From: Bacteroidales bacterium UBA6244
Lineage (GTDB): Bacteria; Bacteroidota; Bacteroidia; Bacteroidales; F082
Length of the DNA: 22,356 nt
Direction: 5' to 3'
Assembly (NCBI GenBank): GCA_002440885.1
Contig: DJVY01000104.1
Location: 1-22,356 of the forward strand
Positions 13,386 through 21,612 of the stretch are shown piece after piece. The translations under genes were made by a program, and so were the position numbers. Position 1 is the first letter of the stretch. Each line of letters begins with the position of its first letter. Under the pieces are notes generated by a model. That model saw only the letters and a program-made list of their open reading frames with translations, ran no database searches and was not told the origin of the DNA.

Positions 13386-15895
13386 AGCTTCAAAAACAGC
13401 GTCGGTGTAAAAGGAATGGCCTCGGCATATAAGTTTATGCTGCTTGTTTGGCCTGCCGGGATTCTTTCAAAATTCTCCGGTTTAAAATTTTCACGGTTCA
13501 ACACGTTTAATACCGATACACCAACTTCGCCTTGCAACCTTCGGTTGAGAAATTTGTATACGGCAGCCACGTCCAGACGACTGTAGTTGGTGGGCAATTG
13601 ACTGCTATTGGAAGTGGGTGATCTGTCGTATAAATAATCGGGGAAACCCGATCCGTATACATAATCCATTGAGAAGAAAAAGGGATCAAAGTTGAGCGAC
13701 CCGGCTACCTTGATTTCGTGGGTCTGATCTTGTGGCGCGCGGCGGTACTGGCCATTGAGGAAATAGGAAAACAGTTCTTCTGTGCGACTAAGCGAGTAAG
13801 TCACCCAAAAGGAATGTGCCCTAAAGTCGTGCTTCAACAACACATCTACACCGTAACTTCGACCTTTTCCGGTAAAAACATCCTGCACCTGATACACGGC
13901 AGACTGAATGTAGCGGGTAAGTCCGTTCACCTTTTTATAATAGGCATCCACGCCGACAGTAAAGCCTGAGGCATGAAACGAAGTCCCCATCACATAATGT
14001 CGGGCCGAAAGCACCGGCACTTCCACCCCATCGCATACCGCCCACAAATACTTGTAATTACCTCCCGCATCCACTACAGAACTGCGGGCAATGTATTGGT
14101 GATAAATCCCCCAGGCGAGGTTAATGGTCCAGTTCTTGCCGGGGAGCAGCGACAACGACATGCGGGGATCGGCATAAACTTTTTTGGTGAGCCCCGCTAA
14201 GGTAAGCCGTAACCCAGGGGTAAACACCGCCCACGGTCTAATCGAGATTACATCTTGTGCATAAAGATTTAGCCGGGGTGAATTGCTTTGCATGTCGAGG
14301 TATTTAACAGCAAAAGTATCTTCAACCAATTCCACCTTGTTGGTAATGATTTCTGCTCCTGTTTGTAGCGAATGCCTACCGCCAATGGTAAAAATATTGT
14401 CTGCCTTCAGCGATGACTCGCCCAACCTGTTGTCGGTACGTTTATCCGCCACCTGATTTACCTGGCTTATCTGTGGAAAAATTAACCGGAAATCATTTAT
14501 AAACTGTGAACGAACGCTCGAATAGCTAAAAGTAAAATTTGTGCGCGCCCTATCACTCCATTGTTTGCCATAAAACAGGGCCGCCCCACTTTGAGAATTT
14601 TCCTCTTTGGTTTCCTTAAGCAACTGATAATGTGCATAGGCTTCGTCGATCTGATAGCTGAATTTATCGGAACCACCGTAAAAACTTACATAAAAAAGGT
14701 CATTATTCTTACCTAATCGGGTGGTGTATTTGATGTTGATGTCTCTGAATTTGTAATCGGGCTGTATGGTCAGATCGACATCGTTGGTGGAATCGGAATC
14801 AGTGTTTCTGACAACCAGAAAATTCAAATCTTCGGGGTCGTACAGGTCGTAATAGGTATGACGAAAAGCGAGGATAAGTGACCCCTTTTTGGCCACAGGA
14901 ATTTCAATCAAAGAGTTGATGGTCATGTTGTTGATGGCAAATTCGAATGACACCTGCCGGATATTCCCCATCTTTCCCGACACGTTTACAATACCACCGA
15001 CTCTGTCGCCTATGGTGGCATCATAACCTCCTTTGAAAATCTCTATATCTTTAGCCATCAAAGGATTAAAAGAGCTAATGTTGTCGTTAAAATTTTTCAG
15101 TCCATAGATGGTAAACCCATCAAAGACTATTTTACTTTGCCCTTCGTAGCTTCCCCAAATGATGAGCTCGTTGGTTTGTTCGCCAGACGCCAGGATACCG
15201 GGTTGTAACCGAAGTAGATTAAACACCGAGTTGTCGCCATAACCCGGAAGAAATCCGGCTATGCGGTGATTCAGCCTGATGAGTCCGGCTTTTTGACCGT
15301 ACTGTCCGGCTGTTTCTACCACCCGGTTTTCAATTACTACTTCAGATAAGCCAATGCTGGCCGCAACAAGGGGGATTTCGACCTTAGTATCTCCGGTGAA
15401 AACAGTATCGAGGATGTAATAACCCAGATGCGATACCTGCGTATGAAAGAGGCTATCCGTATCAGAGAAATAAGAAAAATGCCCTGTTAAATCTGTCACC
15501 AAACCCCTTCCATTGACAAGCACATGAGCGTAAGGGAGGGGTTCTCCAGTTTGTTGTTCATACACTTTTCCCGAAATCGACCACCGTCGCTTGACTTGAA
15601 CTTCTTCAGCGGCCGGAAAAATGACTACCACTTCGTCCTGAAGTTCCAGTTGCAATGGGAGTTTTTTAATCAGACGCACCACGGCCTCTTGCACCGAACC
15701 AAAATCCCCGGTGAGGGTAATCTGAAATGCTGATAAAGCTTTGTCGTTAAAGGATATGCTGGCGTTATACTCCTCAATTAGTCGGGTGAGCACTTTGTTC
15801 AAAGGTTCATCGTGTGCCGAAACATGCACCGCTTGTCCGCGCAACTGCACCGAAATCCACGACAACAAAATAAGCACCAAAATAATTCTATACAC
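13376..15895 (-). CDS. TonB-dependent outer-membrane receptor with N-terminal STN signalling domain
   Basis: The 839-aa protein has a signal peptide (1-20, cleavage near RG-QA). Next come an STN domain (about 22-92; the FecA-type periplasmic domain that contacts FecR), a carboxypeptidase-regulatory-like beta-sandwich (about 105-185), a TonB plug (about 195-308) and a 22-strand-type barrel to the C-terminus. The plug contains WGSYEGQSKIVFDGFTIYG and FKGGYDATIGDRVGGIVNVS. It imports an unidentified ligand using TonB energy and signals its presence to the FecR encoded immediately upstream. No SusD partner gene is next to it, so it is not a classical SusCD pair. The last residue is Leu rather than the usual aromatic. 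It starts 11 bases after fecR, and its 3' end overlaps the converging T9SS-cargo gene. Confidence 0.92.
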   Translation of the reverse strand: MYRIILVLILLSWISVQLRGQAVHVSAHDEPLNKVLTRLIEEYNASISFNDKALSAFQITLTGDFGSVQEAVVRLIKKLPLQLELQDEVVVIFPAAEEVQVKRRWSISGKVYEQQTGEPLPYAHVLVNGRGLVTDLTGHFSYFSDTDSLFHTQVSHLGYYILDTVFTGDTKVEIPLVAASIGLSEVVIENRVVETAGQYGQKAGLIRLNHRIAGFLPGYGDNSVFNLLRLQPGILASGEQTNELIIWGSYEGQSKIVFDGFTIYGLKNFNDNISSFNPLMAKDIEIFKGGYDATIGDRVGGIVNVSGKMGNIRQVSFEFAINNMTINSLIEIPVAKKGSLILAFRHTYYDLYDPEDLNFLVVRNTDSDSTNDVDLTIQPDYKFRDINIKYTTRLGKNNDLFYVSFYGGSDKFSYQIDEAYAHYQLLKETKEENSQSGAALFYGKQWSDRARTNFTFSYSSVRSQFINDFRLIFPQISQVNQVADKRTDNRLGESSLKADNIFTIGGRHSLQTGAEIITNKVELVEDTFAVKYLDMQSNSPRLNLYAQDVISIRPWAVFTPGLRLTLAGLTKKVYADPRMSLSLLPGKNWTINLAWGIYHQYIARSSVVDAGGNYKYLWAVCDGVEVPVLSARHYVMGTSFHASGFTVGVDAYYKKVNGLTRYIQSAVYQVQDVFTGKGRSYGVDVLLKHDFRAHSFWVTYSLSRTEELFSYFLNGQYRRAPQDQTHEIKVAGSLNFDPFFFSMDYVYGSGFPDYLYDRSPTSNSSQLPTNYSRLDVAAVYKFLNRRLQGEVGVSVLNVLNRENFKPENFERIPAGQTSSINLYAEAIPFTPTLFLKLYL

Positions 15896-15906
15896 CTGAG
15901 GGCATG

Positions 15907-16764
15907 TTAATTAACCAGATATTTCCGTTCCGAGATTTTTTCAAACTGTAAGCCAAAAGGTTTGCACAACAGTTCCAGCACTTCCTCCACCTCACGTTGA
16001 CCCTGAAAATGGCCTGTGTAGATAAGTTCCGCAGATATACCTGTTTGGATGGTGACATTGTACTGACGCTCAACCTCCTGAAATACAACATACAAAGGAA
16101 CGGAAGTAAAACTAAATTTATTGTTTACCCAATCGATGGAAGCATGGCTTTTCGGGTTCTTTTTCACCATAATCTGGCCATCGGGAGCAATGCTGGCTGA
16201 GTAATCTGACAACAGCACTACCTCCTTTCGTGTAGGCGAAATCACCTTTACTTTTCCGGTAATACATTGTACCTCGTAGCTTTTTGAACGGGCAAAAATA
16301 TTAAAACTCGTTCCCAGCACCTCAGTTGTTCCGGTTTCGGAATTCACGCTGAATGGCCGACCTTTTTTTACGGTAAAAAAGGCTTCTCCTTCAAAATCAA
16401 TCTCTCGTGAAAACCGGTACCACCAGGGGTGATAGGTTATTGAGGAGGAGGCATTCAGGTTAACTTCCGATCCGTCGGGAAGGGCGAAAACCAGGTGCTT
16501 GCCTGCCGGAGTCTGTATTTTGGCAGAATAAAAACGCAGCACCATAGCCAGTCCGACTAGCAAAAGCAGTGTGGCTGCCAAAGTCAGATTCGACGGAGTA
16601 AACAGGGTTCTGTGTTTGCGAACCGGCTGTTTATCGAGTTTTTCCGAGAGCTGCTCCCACACTGCTGCCTTCGACTGATTGTAAGGCACTTCCACTTTGC
16701 GGAGGAAATCGTCTAAGTCGTTTTGACTTAGCTTTTTGTCGATATGTAATTTTTTATCATTCAA
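15907..16764 (-). CDS. FecR-type anti-sigma factor (DUF4974 C-terminus)
   Basis: The 285-aa inner-membrane protein has a cytoplasmic N-terminal part (1-57) for sigma binding and one transmembrane helix (about 58-77). The periplasmic FecR domain (about 87-180) contains LPDGSEVNLNASSSITY, GEAFFTV and VLGTSFNIFA. A DUF4974-like C-terminal region (about 215-283, with VPLYVVFQEVERQYN) resembles an STN fold and is the probable contact to the receptor. It holds the ECF sigma factor inactive until the receptor is liganded. The start is a TTG at 16764 overlapping the sigma stop (TTGA, 16764-16761), which implies translational coupling; no in-frame ATG exists before residue 74. Confidence 0.93.
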   Translation of the reverse strand: MNDKKLHIDKKLSQNDLDDFLRKVEVPYNQSKAAVWEQLSEKLDKQPVRKHRTLFTPSNLTLAATLLLLVGLAMVLRFYSAKIQTPAGKHLVFALPDGSEVNLNASSSITYHPWWYRFSREIDFEGEAFFTVKKGRPFSVNSETGTTEVLGTSFNIFARSKSYEVQCITGKVKVISPTRKEVVLLSDYSASIAPDGQIMVKKNPKSHASIDWVNNKFSFTSVPLYVVFQEVERQYNVTIQTGISAELIYTGHFQGQREVEEVLELLCKPFGLQFEKISERKYLVN

Positions 16765-17246
16765 CGAATTATGTTTTTTCTTAAAAATTCAAGCCCTAAT
16801 TTCATGCGTTTCTCCACGGCTTTTACACTCAATCCGAGTTGTTCAGCTATTTCGTGGTATTTAAGTTGATCGATGCGGTGCATCAGGAAAACCGTGCGTT
16901 GCTTTTCGGGCATGATACGAAGAGCAAGGTCGCATTTTTCCTGCAATTCTTCAAACTGCATCTGGTCTTCGGGGGTCTGAGGAGCGAATTCAATTTTTAA
17001 CTGAAGTTGAAAACTCACCTGTCTTTGGGTTTTCCTGAAATGAGATATTAACAAGTCGTTTGAAATTTTAAAGAGCAAACCTTTCACTTGGTGTGTATAA
17101 AAGGCTGATCGCTTTTCCCATAGCGTTAAAAAAGCTTCCTGGGCGATGTCGCTGGCCAGATCCCCGTCGCCACAGCGGTAGAAGATATGGTTTCTCACCA
17201 GATCGAAGTGTTGGTCGAAAATATTTTTAAACTCCTCTTTTGTCAA
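16761..17246 (-). CDS. ECF RNA polymerase sigma-70 factor (FecI-like)
   Basis: The 161-aa ECF sigma factor has region 2 with DIAQEAFLTLWEKR (33-46). Region 4 has MPEKQRTVFLMHRIDQLKYH followed by the helix-turn-helix EIAEQLGLSVKAVEKRM (132-148). There is no region 3, as expected for ECF. It should activate the downstream receptor operon, and perhaps the nearby secreted gene, when released by FecR. The start is a TTG at 17246; the N-terminus EEFKNIFDQHFD aligns well with family starts. A TAAGTTTG box precedes it at a suitable distance. Confidence 0.93.
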   Translation of the reverse strand: MTKEEFKNIFDQHFDLVRNHIFYRCGDGDLASDIAQEAFLTLWEKRSAFYTHQVKGLLFKISNDLLISHFRKTQRQVSFQLQLKIEFAPQTPEDQMQFEELQEKCDLALRIMPEKQRTVFLMHRIDQLKYHEIAEQLGLSVKAVEKRMKLGLEFLRKNIIR

Positions 17247-17274
17247 AACGTTGATTTCAGGTTACCAACAAAAA

Positions 17275-17282
17275 CAAACTTA
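17275..17282 (-). promoter_or_regulatory. Candidate -7 element for the sigma/FecR/receptor operon
   Basis: On the minus strand these bases read TAAGTTTG, matching TAnnTTTG, 28 bases before the sigma start codon. No TTG is evident at the -33 distance, so the match is partial. Confidence 0.4.
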
Positions 17283-17295
17283 AAACAAGCAAACC

Positions 17296-17328
17296 GCCAT
17301 GAGCGCTTTTTCTTCAAAGACCCATGGC
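17296..17328 (-). terminator. Possible weak terminator hairpin after the lipoprotein gene
   Basis: CGCCATG and CATGGCG arms flank a loop of about 20 bases (containing AGCGCT), about 20 bases after the lipoprotein stop on the minus strand, and are followed by GTTTGCTTGTTTT. The large loop and interrupted T-tract make this a tentative call. It would separate the lipoprotein from the sigma operon. Confidence 0.3.
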
Positions 17329-17350
17329 GCTTTCCTCACAGTTTTTTAAA

Positions 17351-18184
17351 CTAGGGCAACATGATGGTATAAACCACCCCATTGACGGTTACGTAGGCCA
17401 CGTTGTCGCAGTCGCCTGTGCCATAGTCAAGCGTCATATCAGGCCCGTTGCTCGAAGTAATTTCGACGATACCGGAAACAATATGCCGACAATCCAGCTC
17501 CAGTCGCAAGGGCTCTAAGGTAATGCGCTGCCACGTTTCACCCGAAACCCTTACTCCGGATGAAACGCCCGAAATCAGGTAAACATCGTCATAAGGAGTA
17601 AAGGAATCGTACCCCTCTATCCAAACGCGGGTACGCGACGACGTCCACGTAAAACTGTCGTCGGAGTTAGCCAAAAATATTTCCCCCTCCGCTTCTATGG
17701 TATACTCCATAAAACCATCGGCATTCGGGCCAAGATTGGTGAGTACTCGTGTTCCTTCCACGCCATTATCGTCAACAAAATAATTGTTGAGTGTATGGGT
17801 AATTACCGTACCAGCTTGCCAATAAGGTCCGGTAAAGTGAGTAATAATCTGACCGCGGCGGTAGTGGCCATCTTCGCACAGGCAGTTTTCTGTACCAAAA
17901 TCGACGGTCAGGGTGAACGGGAAACCCAGCGTGTCAAGGGTAATCACAGCACAATCACCTATAAACAGCCGAGCTCCGTCGGTAGTTTTGGTGGTAGAGG
18001 TTTGCAACGAATAAGCCTCATTGGAAATATTTCCCACGTTATTGAAAATTCGATCGGCAAGGGCTTCATTGCTCGTGGTAGTGGTGTTGGGCGCAGTGGT
18101 ATTCTCATCCTTTTTGCAAGAAGAAACAAACAACGCCAGACTCATAAAAAGAATAATTCCGGTTAACACACGATTTTTTTTCAT
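17351..18184 (-). CDS. Uncharacterised lipoprotein with duplicated Cys/beta repeat
   Basis: The 277-aa protein has a lipoprotein signal peptide ending LFVSSC-KK (lipobox Cys at residue 23), then a low-complexity Thr/Asn linker (about 28-37). Lys after the Cys permits outer-membrane or surface localisation. The mature part looks all-beta. Two segments resemble each other: CAVITLDTLGFPFTLTVDFG with ENC near the N-terminus, and CRHIVSGIVEIT, then MTLDYGTGDCD near the C-terminus. Each pairs one Cys with a second Cys after a D[FY]G strand. This layout recurs, as far as I recall, in unannotated Bacteroidota lipoproteins; no enzyme motif is visible. It lies about 100 bases upstream of the sigma factor on the same strand, so it may belong to the same regulon, but this is not shown. 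Confidence 0.75.
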   Translation of the reverse strand: MKKNRVLTGIILFMSLALFVSSCKKDENTTAPNTTTTSNEALADRIFNNVGNISNEAYSLQTSTTKTTDGARLFIGDCAVITLDTLGFPFTLTVDFGTENCLCEDGHYRRGQIITHFTGPYWQAGTVITHTLNNYFVDDNGVEGTRVLTNLGPNADGFMEYTIEAEGEIFLANSDDSFTWTSSRTRVWIEGYDSFTPYDDVYLISGVSSGVRVSGETWQRITLEPLRLELDCRHIVSGIVEITSSNGPDMTLDYGTGDCDNVAYVTVNGVVYTIMLP

Positions 18185-18249
18185 TTTGATCTATTTTTTT
18201 GATTCACCTATTAACCGCATGAAAATGGATTTACCCTACTTTCTTTTTA

Positions 18250-18287
18250 AAAAAAATAATGGCTGCCAGCATTCCCAGCTCCCAGCC
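18250..18287 (-). terminator. Possible terminator after rfbB
   Basis: On the minus strand GGCTG (18287-18283) can pair with CAGCC (18265-18261) right at the rfbB stop, followed by ATTATTTTTTTT. The stem is only 5 bp and the loop is long, so the call leans on the T-tract and position. Confidence 0.35.
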
Positions 18288-19339
18288 TACCTCCCCTTAT
18301 ACATTTTGTCGTAATAAGCCTGATAAGCCCCTGAAGTGACATTTTTTAGCCATTCTTCGTTTTGCATGTACCAGTCGATGGTTTTTTCGATGCCTTCCTC
18401 AAACTGAAGCGAAGGTTTCCAGCCCAGCACTTCCTGCAATTTAGTGCTGTCGATGGCATAGCGCAGATCGTGGCCGGCGCGGTCGGTAACATAAGTAATC
18501 AGCTTTTCGCTGGTACCTTCTTCGCGCCCCAGTTTCTTGTCCATCACCTTACACATCACCTTGATCAGGTCGATATTTTTCCATTCGTTGTGTCCGCCGA
18601 TATTGAAAGTCTCGCCCGTAGCCCCTTCGTGATAAATCACATCGATGGCCGTGGCGTGGTCGAGCACGTAAAGCCAATCGCGCACATTTTCGCCTTTACC
18701 GTAAATCGGAAGCGGTTTGTTGTGTCGTATGTTGTTCAGAAACAATGGGATAAGTTTTTCAGGAAACTGGTTTGGGCCGTAGTTGTTGGAGCAATTGGAA
18801 ATGATGATTGGCAATCCGTAGGTGTCGTGGTAAGCCCGTACAAAATGGTCGGAGCTGGCTTTGGAAGCCGAATAAGGACTGTGTGGGTCGTAAGCTGTAT
18901 CTTCATAAAAGAATCCTTCATCGCCCAGCGAGCCATACACTTCGTCGGTGGAAACATGGTAAAACCGTTTGCCCTCGTAGTTATCTTTCCAGATGGCGCG
19001 GGCAGCATTGAGCAGATTAACTGTACCTATGACGTTGGTCATGACGAACTCCATGGGATTTTCGATAGAACGATCGACATGCGACTCAGCAGCCAAATGG
19101 ATTACTCCATCAAACTGATGTTTTTTAAACAAGTCCATGATAAAATTACCATCCACAATATCTCCCAGCAGAAAGGTGTAATTTGGTTTTTTATCGATGT
19201 CTTTCAGGTTCTCCAGGTTGCCAGCGTAGGTGAGTTTGTCCAGATTAAAAATATGATAATCAGGGTATTTGTTTACAAACAGTCGGGCTACATGTGAGCC
19301 AATGAATCCGGCTGCGCCGGTAATAAGTATTTTTTTCAT
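18287..19339 (-). CDS. rfbB: dTDP-glucose 4,6-dehydratase
   Basis: The 350-aa extended short-chain dehydrogenase/reductase has the NAD-binding GAAGFIG (8-14) and HLAAESHVDRSIENP (81-95). It also has STDEVYGSLG (130-139) with the dehydratase-specific Thr-Asp-Glu, the YSASK pair (Tyr156, Lys160), and NNYGPNQFPEKLIP. These distinguish RmlB/RfbB from epimerases. It converts dTDP-glucose to dTDP-4-keto-6-deoxyglucose in the cytoplasm, the branch point to rhamnose and other deoxysugars of surface polysaccharide. It follows galE by 17 bases in the same operon. RmlA, RmlC and RmlD are not in the window. Confidence 0.95.
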   Translation of the reverse strand: MKKILITGAAGFIGSHVARLFVNKYPDYHIFNLDKLTYAGNLENLKDIDKKPNYTFLLGDIVDGNFIMDLFKKHQFDGVIHLAAESHVDRSIENPMEFVMTNVIGTVNLLNAARAIWKDNYEGKRFYHVSTDEVYGSLGDEGFFYEDTAYDPHSPYSASKASSDHFVRAYHDTYGLPIIISNCSNNYGPNQFPEKLIPLFLNNIRHNKPLPIYGKGENVRDWLYVLDHATAIDVIYHEGATGETFNIGGHNEWKNIDLIKVMCKVMDKKLGREEGTSEKLITYVTDRAGHDLRYAIDSTKLQEVLGWKPSLQFEEGIEKTIDWYMQNEEWLKNVTSGAYQAYYDKMYKGR

Positions 19340-19356
19340 GTCTTCAGTTTATCGGT

Positions 19357-20391
19357 TTATGATTCAGGATTAACGGTTTTTTCGCGAAAAGCTTGTTCCC
19401 ATTTCCAGGCCGAGCTCACCATTTCTTCCAGGTTACGTTCGGCTTTCCAGCCCAGCACTTCGTTTGAGAAATCGGGGTTGGCCCATACTTTTTCGATATC
19501 TCCGGCACGGCGTGGTACAATTTTATAGTTCAGAGTTAACCCGGAAGTTTTCTCAAACGCCTTTATCACATCCAGCACGGAATAGCCAATACCCGTACCC
19601 AGGTTGAAAATCTCCATTTGTTTGAGCATTTTTTTGTTGATCATCCGGTCGATGGCCACCACATGGGCTTTGGCCAGGTCCACCACGTGAATATAATCGC
19701 GGATGGCCGTCCCGTCGGGGGTTTGGTAATCATCGCCAAACACGCTGAGTTGTTCACGAAGTCCGATGGCCGTTTGGGTAATAAATGGCACGAGGTTGTT
19801 AGGCACGCCGATGGGCAATTCCCCAATCAGGGCACTTGGGTGAGCCCCGATGGGATTAAAATACCGCAGGGCGATGGCGTTGATGTCGGTTACTTTCACT
19901 GTATCGGTGATAATTTCCTCTGAAATCTGCTTGGTGTTTCCGTAAGGCGATTCGGCCTTTTGTATGGGAGCCTTTTCGCTCACAGGCAACTCTTCCGGCT
20001 GCCCATAAACCGTACAGGATGAGGAAAATACAATGTTCGGAATGTGGTTGTCGTGCATGGCCTGGAGGATATTCACCAGCGAATCGAGGTTGTTTCGGTA
20101 ATACATCAACGGATTTTGAACCGATTCGCCAACCGCTTTGTAGGCTGCAAAATGGATGATGCCTTTGAGGTCGTTGTGGCGTTTAAAAAAGTCGGCAGTT
20201 TTTTCCCTGTCGATCAGGTCGAACACTTCGAGCGCCGGCCTTATTCCGGTTATTTTCTCGATAGAGTCGACAATTTTAGCTTCCGAATTGGAGAGGTTGT
20301 CGACGATAACCACCTCAAATCCTTTATTTTGTAGTTCAACAACGGTATGTGAGCCAATAAAACCAGTGCCACCGGTAACCAGTATTTTCAT
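19357..20391 (-). CDS. galE: UDP-glucose 4-epimerase
   Basis: The 344-aa protein has GGTGFIG (7-13) for NAD, HFAAYKAVGESVQNP (80-94), FSSSCTVYG (122-130) and the catalytic YGNTK (Tyr150, Lys154). The downstream LRYFNPIGAHPS and RDYIHVVDLA blocks are typical of GalE. It interconverts UDP-glucose and UDP-galactose for galactose catabolism and glycan synthesis. Length is normal. It is the first gene of the galE-rfbB operon, with a TATTTTTG -7 element about 36 bases upstream. Confidence 0.95.
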   Translation of the reverse strand: MKILVTGGTGFIGSHTVVELQNKGFEVVIVDNLSNSEAKIVDSIEKITGIRPALEVFDLIDREKTADFFKRHNDLKGIIHFAAYKAVGESVQNPLMYYRNNLDSLVNILQAMHDNHIPNIVFSSSCTVYGQPEELPVSEKAPIQKAESPYGNTKQISEEIITDTVKVTDINAIALRYFNPIGAHPSALIGELPIGVPNNLVPFITQTAIGLREQLSVFGDDYQTPDGTAIRDYIHVVDLAKAHVVAIDRMINKKMLKQMEIFNLGTGIGYSVLDVIKAFEKTSGLTLNYKIVPRRAGDIEKVWANPDFSNEVLGWKAERNLEEMVSSAWKWEQAFREKTVNPES

Positions 20392-20426
20392 GAGTTTTGA
20401 ATTAATTTTTAACGAAGTGCATAAAG

Positions 20427-20434
20427 CAAAAATA
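20427..20434 (-). promoter_or_regulatory. Candidate -7 element for galE-rfbB
   Basis: On the minus strand these bases read TATTTTTG, a full TAnnTTTG match 36 bases before the galE ATG. Only TTCG is seen near the -33 region. It suggests galE is transcribed separately from the upstream toxin-antitoxin genes on the same strand. Confidence 0.45.
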
Positions 20435-20610
20435 GGATTTTATCGCGAACGAAGATACGCTGTTACTATTTATTAACGAAAGAAAGAAGGAGGGGCTTTC
20501 ACTAAATTCCAGAGTTGATTTACAGGCAATGGGTGATGTTTTCATCCCGGCTTGTTTATTATGGGCTCAGGTGAGGCTTAAATTATATTATGTTACACAG
20601 AGGCATTTTT

Positions 20611-21612
20611 TTATTCATCTATTATTATACTTATTTTTCTTAATCTATTTGTCAGTTCAGATATTCTGGTAATCAATTCGTCAAATGATTTTTTTGATTT
20701 GTCATAGATAAAACTTTCTTGTAAATTTTCGTAATCACTTTTCCAATCTTTGAGCAATCTATCAGGAGGGCAAATTTGTATACTGTCAGGATAATGTGTC
20801 CGATAATCCATACTTTCAATATTATTGAATTTTTGTCGGTGTTTGATTATAATTTTATATAACTCCGTGTTTTGCAGTGCTAATTCCGCATGCGGACTGT
20901 CCATTATTTTTTCCAAATCATACAAATGTCTCGACATTCTTTCTGTTCGCTGATTGTCTTTTTGATATTCTTCGTGCAATAAGAAAATCTTTTCTAAAAA
21001 AGTGCGTTCCGGCAATACAGTTTTAAAAATACAATATATTTCGTTATCTATTTCCGAATATTGTGAATGAATGAGTGTTGTAATTTCCTTTTCTGAATTA
21101 GGTTCATCAAGCGACATGGCACTAAATTCAATTTTTACAACAGGCAAAATATAATCAATAACTGTGGTGAGAATACTTTTGTATTTCACTTCAACAGTCG
21201 TAATCATTGAACTACTGTTCTTCGTAACAAGGTCTATCTCGAAATCAGCTATACCATTAGAAATCAATATTGTATTTAACTCGGTTATTAGTTTATTTTC
21301 AATATAATGAAATGTTTGTCGGCGGATTTCTGTTCTTTGTTGTTTTGTTTCTTCAAGTAAACCAAAAAATGAACGATTAATTGCTAAGTCAATATCTTCA
21401 CTAAAACGATTAACTAAATTCCACGCCTTGCTTAATGAAGTTCCACCTTTGAATTGTAAATAATCAGCCCATGTTGTTTTTGACAATGCCATTAAGACAG
21501 CAGTTACCCACCAATCTTTTTCAACCGCTTGTTCTACGATGTTTTTTGCTGATGCAGTTTGTTGAAGTAATACAAGTTTTTCATCATTATTGTATTGAAA
21601 CCAAGAACTCAT
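20611..21612 (-). CDS. AbiEii-family nucleotidyltransferase toxin (DUF1814)
   Basis: The 333-aa protein has the AbiEii-type nucleotidyltransferase core FKGGTSLSKAW (54-64) followed by RFSEDIDLA (69-77), corresponding to the GS...DxD metal-binding motif with Asp73 and Asp75. RMSRHLYDLEKI further on is typical of the family. Characterised members are toxins of the AbiE abortive-infection systems and act as GTP-binding or tRNA-modifying nucleotidyltransferases. The start ATG overlaps the antitoxin stop by four bases (ATGA, 21612-21609), so the two are translationally coupled. Codons are AT-rich compared with the genes to the left, suggesting horizontal acquisition. Confidence 0.88.
   Translation of the reverse strand: MSSWFQYNNDEKLVLLQQTASAKNIVEQAVEKDWWVTAVLMALSKTTWADYLQFKGGTSLSKAWNLVNRFSEDIDLAINRSFFGLLEETKQQRTEIRRQTFHYIENKLITELNTILISNGIADFEIDLVTKNSSSMITTVEVKYKSILTTVIDYILPVVKIEFSAMSLDEPNSEKEITTLIHSQYSEIDNEIYCIFKTVLPERTFLEKIFLLHEEYQKDNQRTERMSRHLYDLEKIMDSPHAELALQNTELYKIIIKHRQKFNNIESMDYRTHYPDSIQICPPDRLLKDWKSDYENLQESFIYDKSKKSFDELITRISELTNRLRKISIIIDE

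Noticed and set aside
18362..19297. Long open frame of 311 codons on the plus strand
   Set aside because: It lies wholly antisense to rfbB, which has all dehydratase motifs. The antisense translation shows no domain pattern and is a codon-bias shadow.
20392..20610. Search for a small gene or RNA between galE and the toxin gene
   Set aside because: Only the candidate galE -7 element is visible; no ORF with a plausible start, no strong hairpin and no tRNA-like fold.
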